Shown here: positions 15,963-24,166 of the stretch, in pieces | Numbering within the stretch: position 1 is the stretch's first letter | Layout: the number at the start of each line of letters is the position of its first letter | Origin: Bacillota bacterium | Lineage (GTDB): Bacteria; Bacillota; Clostridia; Peptostreptococcales; Anaerovoracaceae | Direction: 5' to 3' | NCBI GenBank assembly: GCA_030526355.1 | Contig: JAUNDC010000014.1 | Coordinates: 1-64,000, forward strand | Length of the DNA: 64,000 bases | Made by a program: the position numbers and the translations under genes | The notes under the pieces: generated by a model | Database searches by the model: none | Seen by the model: only the letters and a program-made list of their open reading frames with translations | Told to the model about the DNA's origin: nothing

Positions 15963-16739
15963 GTGCGATACGTTCGTGCATGAAAAGTGCACGCGCACAA
16001 TTAAATAATTAACGTTTAATGTGTAGAACTGAATACACGATAAGTCAAATGATAAGGTAACGCTTTGAAGGGCTACCCTAATACTCCGATTGGCGCAGAT
16101 TTGAGCAAACAATGACGCGTCAAAAGCTCGGTGAAGTCGGCAGAGAGGTATCGAAACATTGAGTTGTCGAAAACTGCTTAGAGGTAAGTGGCATACCCTA
16201 TATGCCGGGGGTCTATAAAATATCTATGGTTAGAATGTGGAAACTGACAAGTTCACTGACGAAATTTCGAATGTACGGGTCTATATCGGGACTCGGTAGA
16301 AATGCCGAGTAGCACAATAGGTGCTGTTGCTTGTGGTTGAGTAAGACTCCGCCTTTATGAAAGACCATTCATTATTACAGGTAATGACAAAGTAACAGGC
16401 TCATAGAAATGACCTAAGGATATATGCAACAGATAGTGTATTTGGAACGTAGTAAGCTAACAACGTGGAGAATTTGCTTTCGATGAAGCGTCACTGGCGA
16501 AAATGAAATGCTCATATAAGTCAGTCTTATGTTAGTGAAAGTGGTGGCACAGTACCAGTGAAGTTATGGAAACATAATGGAGGGATAGCCACTAGTCAAA
16601 TTAAGGAATCAGTTAGTAAGTAGTATGGGTTCGAGTAAGACTAAGAGATGTATTACTCTAGCCATTAGGAAGGAGGATACAGACCATACAAGAGAAAGCA
16701 AAGAAGAAAAACAAACTAAGAAACAATGAATATTATGAT

Positions 16740-18512
16740 ATGCAGAAAGTCTTTGATGAATTGTATGCAAGCAGTAAGAACGGCAACAATTTCTATAAAC
16801 TCTATGAACTAATCATCTCAAAAGAGAATATACTGCTGGCTTATCGCAATATCAAAACCAACAACGGCAGCCATACAGCTGGTGTGGACGGGAAGACAAT
16901 TGACGATATAAGCAGACTCACAGATGATGAAGTAATAAATAGAGTGAGAAACAAGCTGATGGACTACAAGCCACAGGCGGTCAGGAGAGTATATATTCCA
17001 AAACGTGGTAGCGACAAGAAGCGACCATTAAGAATACCGATCATATGGGACAGGCTCATTCAGCAATGTATTTTACAAGTGCTAGAGCCAATATGTGAAC
17101 CGAAATTTCATAATCACTCATATGGATTCAGAGCCAACCGCTCTTGCGAACACGCCATATCCAGAGCTATTACACTGGCAAACCTAGCGAATCACCATTA
17201 CTGCGTTGATGTGGACATCAAAGGTTTCTTTGATAATGTAAACCACGGAAAACTGCTGAAACAGATGTGGACGTTGGGAATAAGAGATAAGAGAGTGATA
17301 TCAATTATCTCCAAGTTGTTGAAGGCTGAAATTGCAGGAGAGGGTATTCCGTCCAAAGGAACACCACAAGGTGGACTCATCAGCCCATTACTATCGCTGA
17401 TAGTACTCAATGAATTGGATTGGTGGGTTAGCAGTCAATGGGAAACCTTTAAGCCAGAAAGATTTGACCCTAAAAATCGCTCGGGCTGGTTCTCATATGC
17501 CAGGAAATATACAAGGCTAAAAGATGGGTTTATCGTGCGATATGCTGACGACTTCAAAATTATGTGTCGGACATATGCAGAAGCCAAGAGATACTACTAT
17601 GCAACAATAGATTATCTCAAATGTCGTTTGGGTCTTGAGATAAGTGAAGAAAAATCAAAGGTAGTAAACCTTAAGAAAAATTCTTCAAACTTTCTAGGTT
17701 TCAAAATGAAATCAGTAAAGAAAGGTAAAACGAAGTATGGCTATGTTGTTAAAACTGATATGAGCAACAAAGCAATCGAAGCATCAAAGCAGACTCTTAA
17801 ACATTGTATCTTAGATATCAAGAAGGATATTCCAGATAAGGGTATAAACAAATTCAATGCCACGGTGATGGGAATCCAAAACTATTACTGTATTGCAACC
17901 AATATTTACAACAATTTAACTGAAATAAGTTATGCAATCTTACCTTCGTTAAAAATCCTAACCAAAGGATATGGAAAGAAGATAGAATTCCGTAATACTC
18001 CAAGCGAGTTCAAGGATAAAACTTATGGAATAAGACCTGATACTAAAATATTCTGCATTGGGAACAAACCCTTGCTCCCAGTTACAGGTGTAAAAAGGTT
18101 CAACCCGATGAATTTCTCCCAGACAGTCTGTGACTTTACAGAAGAAGGACGGAAGAAAGTTCACGAAAACCTCAAGCACCTGCATAGCCGTGATTTTGAA
18201 ATGCTGTACAGAGTGAGAGATAGTCAGAAAACCATCGATTTTAATGACAACCTCATTTCCGCATATGCAATGCAAGATGGTCTATGCTATTTCACACATA
18301 AGAGATTAAACCTTGATAACAGTATAGCAATTTACAAAAATCCAAAAGCTATTGAACTGAATGCACACACAAATATTTGTATCATCGATAAATCATTCCA
18401 TAAAACACTATCTTTTACCAAGGAAAAATTAACAGAATGGATTGCAGAGCATCAGTTAAATACTAAAACACAGCTAAGTTTATGGCGAATATACAATCTA
18501 TACAACTCTTAA
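16740..18512 (+). CDS. ltrA: Group II intron reverse transcriptase/maturase
   Basis: A 590-residue intron-encoded protein. RT blocks run from AGVDGKTIDD through RVYIPKRG, LRIPIIWDRLIQQ, SYGFRANRSCEHA, GTPQGGLISPLLS to the catalytic RYADDF (Y268-A-D-D). A maturase X domain follows (about 330-440). The C-terminal region keeps CYFTHKRL, the start of an HNH-type endonuclease domain, but the His-His core and second Cys pair are missing, so DNA cleavage activity is doubtful. No ribosome site precedes ATG 16740; AGGAGG at 16671 sits nine bases before an in-frame ATA at 16686, which would add 18 basic residues (begins IQEKAKKKNKLRNNEYYD). Confidence 0.92.
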   Translation: MQKVFDELYASSKNGNNFYKLYELIISKENILLAYRNIKTNNGSHTAGVDGKTIDDISRLTDDEVINRVRNKLMDYKPQAVRRVYIPKRGSDKKRPLRIPIIWDRLIQQCILQVLEPICEPKFHNHSYGFRANRSCEHAISRAITLANLANHHYCVDVDIKGFFDNVNHGKLLKQMWTLGIRDKRVISIISKLLKAEIAGEGIPSKGTPQGGLISPLLSLIVLNELDWWVSSQWETFKPERFDPKNRSGWFSYARKYTRLKDGFIVRYADDFKIMCRTYAEAKRYYYATIDYLKCRLGLEISEEKSKVVNLKKNSSNFLGFKMKSVKKGKTKYGYVVKTDMSNKAIEASKQTLKHCILDIKKDIPDKGINKFNATVMGIQNYYCIATNIYNNLTEISYAILPSLKILTKGYGKKIEFRNTPSEFKDKTYGIRPDTKIFCIGNKPLLPVTGVKRFNPMNFSQTVCDFTEEGRKKVHENLKHLHSRDFEMLYRVRDSQKTIDFNDNLISAYAMQDGLCYFTHKRLNLDNSIAIYKNPKAIELNAHTNICIIDKSFHKTLSFTKEKLTEWIAEHQLNTKTQLSLWRIYNLYNS

Positions 18513-18549
18513 AATACTAACTTAACAAACTGATTTACTAATTTGATGG

Positions 18550-18633
18550 AACGCCGTATGAAGCGAAAGTTTCACGTACGGTGTGAAGTGGGGGAAAAGG
18601 TGGAGATAACATCAAAGCCTTACCTATCACTAT
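18550..18633 (+). ncRNA. Group II intron domains V and VI
   Basis: Domain V: ACGCCGTA (18551-18558) pairs with TACGGTGT (18577-18584) around GAAGCGAAAGTTTCACG, giving the conserved hairpin with its CGAAAG tip. Domain VI: AGTGG and GGG pair with the 3' strand ending CTATCACTAT, leaving A18626 bulged seven bases from the intron end, the expected branch point. Confidence 0.85.
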
Positions 18634-19976
18634 AGAACTGCAGAGCAGTGGGAACGCTTCTCAAAGCAAAGGGATATGAGGTCAGAGTGCTCGACCTTAT
18701 CAATATGGACAGAAGTCACTGTTATAATCCGTTCGTATATCTTAAGGATGATAACGACATTCAGAGACTCGCCACCAATCTTTTTAAAAGCACAACTCCG
18801 AAGGGCTCATCGAGCACGGATCCATTTTGGGATGCCGCCGCTCAAATGCTATTTCTTGCGCTGGTGTTCTATCTTAAGTATGAAGCTCCGGAAGAGGAGC
18901 AAAACTTCTCCATGGTAATGGAGATGATAAGAGCGGGCGAGATTCAGGATGAGGACGGAGGAGACTACAGCCCGCTGGACAGACTGTTCAATAATCTTAA
19001 TCAGAAGAAGCCGAACCATATTGCGTACAAGTATTACAAGGCCTATCACTCAGGCTCGGCAAAGACGCTTAAGTCAATACAGATTACGCTTGTATCAAGA
19101 CTTGAGAAGTTCAATCTTGAGTCGCTGGCTTCTCTGACAATGACTGATGAACTTGAGCTGGACAAAATGGGCGAACGGAAGACCGCTCTTTTTGCCATAA
19201 TCCCGGATAATGACACTTCCTTTAACTTCCTGGTGTCCATCCTTTACACTCAGCTTTTCCAGCAGCTGTTCTATGTTGCGGACCACAAACACGGCGGAAG
19301 ACTGCCGGTGCATGTCCACTTTGCAATGGATGAGTTCGCAAATCTGTCCTTGCCTGAGGATTTTGACAAGATTCTGGCGGTGATGAGATCACGAGAGGTA
19401 TCGGTATCGATTATCCTGCAGAACATGGCGCAGCTCAAAGCACTATTCGAGAAGCAATGGGAGAGCATTGTCGGCAACTGCGATGAATTTCTCTACCTTG
19501 GCGGGAACGAACAGAGCACGCATAAGTATGTGTCAGAACTCCTCGGCAAAGAGACAATTGACATGAACAATTACAACAGGTCCTACGGACATAACGGCAG
19601 CTACTCAACAAGTTATCAGATGAATGGGCGAGAGCTTCTTGATGCATCAGAGGTCAGGATGCTCGACAATGCGAATGCAATTCTTTTCATCAGGGGCGAG
19701 AAGGCAGTTAAGGATTTGAAGTACGACATCATGAAGCATCCGAATATCGCACTTACAGAGGACGGCGGTGCGGAGCCTTTCATTCACGGAACAACACCTG
19801 AGGCTGTAGCTGATATCGTGGTAGAGGAATGGTTTGAAGAGTCCGAAGAGAAAGCAGAAGTGCAGGCTGAAACGGGATATGAGCTTCTGTCTGATACGGA
19901 TCTTCTAAAGGAAATAGAGAAGGAGGAAAACGAGAATGAACAAGGAAATACAGACACCGGAAATGGTGAAGCTTAA
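18634..19976 (+). CDS. virD4: VirD4/TraG coupling protein, 3' exon
   Basis: This exon completes the coupling protein (residues 165-611). It has KGYEVRVLDLINM, NPFVYL, DPFWDAAAQMLF, the motor motifs TALFAIIPDNDTSFNFLVS and FAMDEFANLSLPEDFDK (Walker B, DEF), and SIILQNMAQLKALFEKQWE with NCDEFLYLGGNE, all standard for VirD4/TraG. The C-terminus (about 560-611) is acidic and disordered. Coupling proteins are hexameric ATPases that feed the relaxase-DNA complex into the mating channel. A GTG at 18648 could start this part alone but the product would lack Walker A. The 3' end overlaps the next gene by 41 bases. Confidence 0.93.
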
Positions 19977-20271
19977 GCGGAGAGCAGAGATTGCTTTCGC
20001 TTTTTATATTGCAGCAGTACTTATGGCGACGCTTGCGACAACAACCTGCCTTGCGGCTAACGATCCGCTTGCTGTGGTTAACAACCTGTCCAATTTTATA
20101 TTCAGCTTGATAAGAGCAATCGGTCTTATCCTTCTGGGCTTCGGAATCATGCAGGTTGGACTGTCGCTTAAGAGCCACGACCCGTCGCAGCGGGCCAACG
20201 GCTTTCTGACGCTGGCAGGCGGAATTATTATCACTTTTACGAAAGAAATTCTAAATATGATTACAGGTTAG
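19936..20271 (+). CDS. VirB2/TrbC-like small membrane protein
   Basis: A 111-residue protein with an N-terminal signal-like helix (IAFAFYIAAVLMATLATTTC) and two further hydrophobic helices (about 45-67 and 85-105) separated by SLKSHDPSQRANG. This size and two-helix layout match the VirB2/TrbC-like pilin family; homologues in Tn1549-type elements are sometimes mislabelled glutamyl-tRNA amidotransferase. It would form part of the conjugation channel. A decayed second copy lies at 20850-21030. Confidence 0.75.
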   Translation: MNKEIQTPEMVKLKRRAEIAFAFYIAAVLMATLATTTCLAANDPLAVVNNLSNFIFSLIRAIGLILLGFGIMQVGLSLKSHDPSQRANGFLTLAGGIIITFTKEILNMITG

Positions 20272-20281
20272 GTGAGAAGAT

Positions 20282-20464
20282 ATGAAAAGTATTGATGGAC
20301 TGTTAGGGAACCTTAGCAGAATGTGCGGATGCATGGTAATTTCTGATTTACGGTTTGAGCCGTACAAGACAAGAGCAAAGGAAGTGCTTGAACATGACAG
20401 CAGCTTTTCTCTCAGGTATTCCCCGGAACAGCTGATGGAAGCTAAAGAATATGTTTGCAGTTAA
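20282..20464 (+). CDS. Small hypothetical protein
   Basis: A 60-residue frame at ATG 20282 after GGTGAGAAGAT. It begins MKSIDGLLGNLSRMCGCMVI and ends RYSPEQLMEAKEYVCS. Two cysteines and a helical C-terminal half are visible; no membrane segment is clear. It lies in a run of conjugation genes with consistent spacing, which supports it, but I do not recognise it. Confidence 0.52.
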   Translation: MKSIDGLLGNLSRMCGCMVISDLRFEPYKTRAKEVLEHDSSFSLRYSPEQLMEAKEYVCS

Positions 20465-20487
20465 TATGAAATGGAGGTGTGCGTCAA

Positions 20488-20829
20488 ATGAGCAGAGAAG
20501 ATATAGAGAAAGACCTGAACCGGATAATGCTTGAGAAAATGTCCAAAGAATATGATGATTTCTTAGAAAAACTCTCGCTGCAAAGCCCTGATGAAATAAT
20601 CAGAGCTTCATACGAAAAAGTGTTCAAGGAAGACATCTTAGCAGTAGTTGAAAGTGGAGCGCTGGAACCGAAATATGTGAAGGCACTTCTCAGAGAGAAC
20701 TATCCGCTTGAAGGGTGTTATCAGAGGTGGCTTGAAGAAGATGTAACCTATATGGAGGACCTGAGAATCTGTATTGAGGATCATGCAAAAGGCTTTCTGA
20801 GGTATAAGGACATGGAAAGAGAACGTTAA
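20488..20829 (+). CDS. DUF3848-like protein
   Basis: A 113-residue all-helical acidic protein. ATG 20488 is preceded by GGAGGTG; a GTG at 20479 overlaps this site. The layout, with LSLQSPDEIIRASYEKVFKE followed by ILAVVESGALEPKYVKALL and a final YMEDLRICIEDHAKG, matches the DUF3848 pattern found in Tn1549-like elements. The function is unknown. It is the last conjugation-type gene before the foreign cassette. Confidence 0.68.
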   Translation: MSREDIEKDLNRIMLEKMSKEYDDFLEKLSLQSPDEIIRASYEKVFKEDILAVVESGALEPKYVKALLRENYPLEGCYQRWLEEDVTYMEDLRICIEDHAKGFLRYKDMERER

Positions 20830-20849
20830 CTATCATTTGCGGCAGCTGA

Positions 20850-21030
20850 TATGCTGCCAGTACATATAGCGACTCTTGTGACAACATTTTACCTTGCTGC
20901 TAACTATTCGCTTGTTGTTGCGAACAACCTGTTGAAATAACAGTTAGTCTGATAAGAGAAAACGGTCTTATCATTTAGCAAGAGGAATCATTATTACACT
21001 TATGAAGGAAACACGGAGTTTGATTGTAAG
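20850..21030 (+). pseudogene. Decayed, internally deleted copy of the VirB2-like gene
   Basis: The non-coding stretch 20850-21030 aligns by eye with 20008-20270. Shared blocks include ACCTTGCTGCTAACTATTCG versus the original CCTTGCGGCTAACGATCCG, then GCGAACAACCTGT, then CTGATAAGAG-AA-CGGTCTTATC, and GGAATCATTATTACACTTAT versus the original GGAATTATTATCACTTTTAC. About 80 bases of the middle are missing and stop codons interrupt the frame (GTTGAAATAA). It is a remnant of duplicated virB2-like sequence, located exactly where the foreign cassette begins. Confidence 0.78.
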
Positions 21031-21133
21031 ATAAAAATCTTAATTCTAGTGGCACAAACTATATTGCGATTATTTTCTCGATAGTGAATCTTCTTGCGAG
21101 CAAAAAAATATTTCTGGAAATTTCAAAAAAGTA

Positions 21134-21163
21134 TTGACCGTTCGTTTAGAACGGAATTATAGT
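21134..21163 (+). promoter_or_regulatory. Promoter with dyad operator for the NERD/HNH cassette
   Basis: TTGACC (21134-21139) and TATAGT (21158-21163) are separated by 18 bases. Between them lies the perfect palindrome CCGTTC-GTTTA-GAACGG (21138-21154). An operator placed between -35 and -10 in a long spacer is typical of MerR-family control, and the first gene downstream encodes a MerR-like protein, so autoregulation is likely (inference). 21031-21133 holds no gene. Confidence 0.72.
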
Positions 21164-21213
21164 GGTGCCAACAAGAGATGATTCACATAATAAGCGAACA
21201 AGGGAGGTTCATT

Positions 21214-22293
21214 GTGAGAATATATGAAGTAAAAGATATTTGCCGAATGACAGGTTTAACAAGAAGAGAAATATTTGAGTACCAGAAATATATCAAACCA
21301 GTAGCATATAAAAATGCTGCAAAATACAAATTATTTGATGACACAGCACTTGAACAATTTCGTCAAGTTTCAATATATTTAGAACTCGATTTTTCTCCAT
21401 CTCAGATAAAAGAGTTGTTGATAAATGGTGAACTTGATAAAGAAGAATCTTTGCTTAAGCAAATTGAATTGCTTAAGGAGAAACAGAAGAAAATTGCAGA
21501 TATGTTATATGTGTCTGAACACATATATGAGATGGGGCTTCCGTATATAAATGTGCTTTCATACATATCAAATGACTTCTCTGAAATGGTAGATATTATA
21601 CGAAAAAGGGAGGAAAGAATAATAGCTAGTGACGTAATGAAAAGAATCGAGGGGGTGAGTGAATCTACAGAAAGGCGAATAGATCAAATCTTGCACAGCA
21701 TTTTAAACCTTGAAAAGCATTCTGAGGATGAATACAAATCAAATATTGAGGCACTTATAGAAGAGTTAGAAACGATCTTCAAACGTGAGCTAGGTATAAA
21801 TAAGTACATGATGAATAATATTTTCTCGCATTATGCAATTGGCGGTAATATAGGACATGTTTTCGATGAGTATTTTGGTAAGAATGCTGGTGAAACAATT
21901 GGAATAGCAGTAACCGAATACTATGCCGAGAAATATTTCCCGATATTAGAAAAATTCTTTGATTTAATGTGTGATGTAATTGAAGAAAACGGCATTACTG
22001 AACCAGAAGATGATCGGGTACAAAAGCTTGCAAGGGAAATGCACGAGAATGTAATCATGTGCCTTGATGAGTTTCCTGCAGTTGAAATAATCACATTAGC
22101 ATCAATTCTTGAAGAAACCTGCTTAGGCGAGTCTAATCTCAAAGATGAATTATTAGCAAAGTATGGCAATTTGGGAGCAAGAAACTTGCTGGAAATAGAA
22201 CAATGTGAACGCATTGCTGTTGATGCATTGTTGAGATATGCAAAGAGTGCAATTGAAGAAGAGAATAAGGAGGAGCATGATGAACAAGATTAA
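21214..22293 (+). CDS. MerR-like transcriptional regulator, long form
   Basis: About 359 residues from GTG 21214, chosen because AAGGGAGGTTC lies just upstream and the product then starts MRIYEVKDICRMTGLTRREI, a MerR-type winged-helix N-terminus; an ATG at 21178 would add 12 residues. A helical dimerisation region follows (SLLKQIELLKEKQKKIADML), and then a long helical C-terminal domain of unknown type instead of the usual short effector domain. It heads a cassette with nuclease-like genes and its own operator-promoter. Confidence 0.72.
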   Translation: MRIYEVKDICRMTGLTRREIFEYQKYIKPVAYKNAAKYKLFDDTALEQFRQVSIYLELDFSPSQIKELLINGELDKEESLLKQIELLKEKQKKIADMLYVSEHIYEMGLPYINVLSYISNDFSEMVDIIRKREERIIASDVMKRIEGVSESTERRIDQILHSILNLEKHSEDEYKSNIEALIEELETIFKRELGINKYMMNNIFSHYAIGGNIGHVFDEYFGKNAGETIGIAVTEYYAEKYFPILEKFFDLMCDVIEENGITEPEDDRVQKLAREMHENVIMCLDEFPAVEIITLASILEETCLGESNLKDELLAKYGNLGARNLLEIEQCERIAVDALLRYAKSAIEEENKEEHDEQD

Positions 22294-23320
22294 AACTAAA
22301 AGGGAACATGAGATTATTAATAGCTTTAAAGCATTTCAGAAGGATGAGTATAATAAGGATGAGGTGCTTTCGGAACTAATAAAACTTGAGGAGGAAGCGG
22401 TTAAACTGATTTACAATGGCGAACATTCAGATTTCTGCAATCTTAAATTGCACGATGTATATAAACATATGGAACAAATGAGTATTGAAAGATATGGTAC
22501 CGTAATTGAAGAAGTTTCTGCGTTTAGAAGGGACTGCTTTTCGTTACACAACATGATTAAAGCAGAAATCTCTGGGCGAAAGGGGGAAATGAAGTCGTTT
22601 AGAAGTTTGAACAATCTCAAGTGTAGGAATATTCTTCTTAAGAATGTCGAACTGTCAAAGGGGAGAAAGAGAACAGAGATAGATGCAGTGGTAGTTACAT
22701 CAAAAGCAATTTTCATTATTGAGGTTAAAAACACAGGTAAAGACATTTTTATCAGTGAAGAGGGAATCTACTACAGAGTTAGTGAATATATGAGGAAGGA
22801 TTGCAATATTAAGGAAAAACTGGAGACAAAAGAAAATCTACTTAGTAGCGTTTTTGAAAATGCAGGGATTACAGATGTAAATGTTGAGAAAATTGTAGTT
22901 TTTACCAATGACAACATCGAAGTTCAGAATAAGTGTAGTTCTATCAATGTGGCATTCCTAGATTTCCTACCTATTCTCATAGAGGACTATGCGGGAGATA
23001 ATCTGTATTCTGAGGAGTCAATGACAGCATTTGCTCAGGCAATTGATACTGGTAGGTGTCATGAGACATACCCTGTTGATGAAAGCATTAAAAATTTTAA
23101 AAAATCATTTTCAATAGCAATGTCAACTCTTGAGATGGCAGAATTCGACGAAACATCTGATAAAAGCGAATCGATGGAGGTGCAAAGGAGGGAAAAGAAT
23201 ATCTGGTCAATTATTGGTCAAGTTGCTTCTTCCCCGTACGTTAGAGAAATCGGCTATGTTGTAGCAGAAATAGTATTTGCTGCAATATCGAATAAGTTAA
23301 GTAATAAGCATGTTGCATAA
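22280..23320 (+). CDS. NERD-domain nuclease-like protein
   Basis: About 346 residues from ATG 22280 (AAGGAGG six bases upstream; ATG 22277 is also possible). A NERD domain lies near residues 105-230: RTEIDAVVVTSKAIFIIEVK carries Asp135 and Glu148-x-Lys150, the PD-(D/E)XK-type catalytic set. The N-terminal third is helical; the C-terminus has a hydrophobic stretch (IGYVVAEIVFAAISN) that may touch the membrane. NERD proteins are predicted nucleases in plasmid and defence contexts. It overlaps the regulator by 14 bases and is followed by an HNH gene. Its target is unknown. Confidence 0.77.
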   Translation: MNKIKTKREHEIINSFKAFQKDEYNKDEVLSELIKLEEEAVKLIYNGEHSDFCNLKLHDVYKHMEQMSIERYGTVIEEVSAFRRDCFSLHNMIKAEISGRKGEMKSFRSLNNLKCRNILLKNVELSKGRKRTEIDAVVVTSKAIFIIEVKNTGKDIFISEEGIYYRVSEYMRKDCNIKEKLETKENLLSSVFENAGITDVNVEKIVVFTNDNIEVQNKCSSINVAFLDFLPILIEDYAGDNLYSEESMTAFAQAIDTGRCHETYPVDESIKNFKKSFSIAMSTLEMAEFDETSDKSESMEVQRREKNIWSIIGQVASSPYVREIGYVVAEIVFAAISNKLSNKHVA

Positions 23321-23335
23321 AGAAAGGAGAAATCT

Positions 23336-23551
23336 GTGAAGAGAGAATATAAACATATTTGTGCACAGAAAGAAGGAAAGGTAAGAGATTTATTCACTTG
23401 TCAAATCTGCGGTAGTAAAGAGAATGTAGAAGGTCATCATATATTTGATTTTGCTTTTGGTGGAGCTGCCGACAAAGAGAATATTATTTCATTATGTCAT
23501 GATTGTCACAAAGGAGTACACAAAGGCAAAATTGAACTGTTTAAGTTTTAG
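23336..23551 (+). CDS. Small HNH endonuclease-like protein
   Basis: A 71-residue protein from GTG 23336 (AAAGGAGAAATCT). Zinc-binding pairs Cys22-x2-Cys25 and Cys54-x2-Cys57 frame the core GHHI (His34-His35), Asn49 and a final His62, the full HNH/McrA-like layout in minimal form. It lies between the NERD gene and two small genes and could be a nuclease partner or a zinc-binding accessory. Nuclease activity is inferred from motif only. Confidence 0.78.
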   Translation: MKREYKHICAQKEGKVRDLFTCQICGSKENVEGHHIFDFAFGGAADKENIISLCHDCHKGVHKGKIELFKF

Positions 23552-23564
23552 AGGAGGTAAAAAG

Positions 23565-23789
23565 GTGATTACCATAGATGTTTTAAAAAAGGGAGACGAA
23601 GTACTAAATATTAATGAACGATTTCTTGCTGTAAAGAGAGAAGATGGGACGGTAGACATTTATAATATGCTCTTTAATGATACAAACGAAATTTTTGTCG
23701 ATCCTGTCAAATGTGCAGTTATCGGATATGGCGAAGGTCTTGTGGGAAAACAACTAGATGATGGAGAAACAAAGGTTTATACATTTTAG
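23565..23789 (+). CDS. Small hypothetical protein of the NERD/HNH cassette
   Basis: A 74-residue beta-rich acidic protein starting at GTG 23565 after GAGGAGGTAAAAAG. It reads VITIDVLKKGDEVLNINERF and ends in KQLDDGETKVYTF. The KKGDEV-LxIxxRFLAVKREDG pattern suggests a small SH3-like barrel (inference). It could be an accessory or immunity-type partner of the nuclease-like neighbours. Family not recognised. Confidence 0.58.
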   Translation: MITIDVLKKGDEVLNINERFLAVKREDGTVDIYNMLFNDTNEIFVDPVKCAVIGYGEGLVGKQLDDGETKVYTF

Positions 23790-23807
23790 AAAGGATGGTG
23801 CAATTGT

Positions 23808-23999
23808 ATGTCAGGAAAAAAGGAATACTGCGTTGTAAACGTTACAACTTGCTTAACAAAATCACAAGCAAGCGACTTGATAAGTGCATTCAGTAAAGCA
23901 AAGAATAGCATTGCTCCTATGAGCAGATCTACTGCAGGTATTACAACAAAAGATGGAGTGGGATTATTGCTTCAAAAGGGCTTTAAGTTATTAAGATAA
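23808..23999 (+). CDS. Small hypothetical protein, last gene of the cassette
   Basis: A 63-residue basic protein starting at ATG 23808 after GAAAGGATGGTGCAATTGT. It contains VVNVTTCLTKSQASDLISAF and ends GVGLLLQKGFKLLR. It lies 21 bases upstream of a strong terminator. No family recognised. Confidence 0.52.
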   Translation: MSGKKEYCVVNVTTCLTKSQASDLISAFSKAKNSIAPMSRSTAGITTKDGVGLLLQKGFKLLR

Positions 24000-24020
24000 T
24001 CAGTTCTAATGCAATACATA

Positions 24021-24047
24021 CCCAGCACAAACACAGTGCTGGGTTTT
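24021..24047 (+). terminator. Strong terminator closing the NERD/HNH cassette
   Basis: CCCAGCAC-AAACACA-GTGCTGGG is a perfect 8-bp stem followed by TTTT. Its place in the middle of the transfer genes marks the cassette as an independent unit and raises the question of how the downstream channel genes are transcribed. Confidence 0.85.
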
Positions 24048-24076
24048 ATAATGCAAAGAATTGAGGAGGTGAGTTT

Positions 24077-24163
24077 ATGAAAAGAGCAATCGTGATTGCT
24101 GCAGCCTGCGTTGGCGTGCTGGCTGCGTGCAGGTGTTGCCTTAAAGTACGGAGAGGAGGTTAG
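24077..24163 (+). CDS. Very small membrane or lipoprotein-like peptide
   Basis: A 28-residue frame after TTGAGGAGGTGAGTTT: a Lys-Arg start, a hydrophobic helix (AIVIAAACVGVLAAC) and a Cys-Cys-Lys-Arg-Arg tail. The AAC could act as a lipobox-like end. Its good ribosome site and tight spacing to the VirB6-like gene (three bases) support translation. Similar short hydrophobic peptides occur at this place in related elements. Confidence 0.45.
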   Translation: MKRAIVIAAACVGVLAACRCCLKVRRGG

Positions 24164-24166
24164 TAA

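Larger units (their letters stand above)
15963..18633 (+). mobile_element. Group II intron interrupting virD4
   Basis: The 2671-bp intron begins GTGCG and ends CACTAT (an A-Y end). Removing it exactly restores the VirD4 frame at codon 165. The last seven exon bases AAGGGCG (15956-15962) can pair with CGCCTTT at 16350-16356, a fitting IBS1-EBS1 interaction. Domain V lies at about 18550-18585 and domain VI at 18588-18633. A 590-residue reverse transcriptase is encoded between 16740 and 18512, in the domain IV position. Sequence 16013-16680 is non-coding and would fold as domains I-III. The insertion lies just downstream of the Walker A codons, so transfer should depend on splicing. Confidence 0.93.

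Noticed and set aside
18648-19976. Independent short coupling-protein gene starting at GTG 18648
   Set aside because: The frame is the 3' exon of virD4; on its own it lacks Walker A and the membrane segments.
22280-23551. NERD plus HNH as an ordinary restriction-modification system
   Set aside because: No methyltransferase or specificity gene lies in the cassette.
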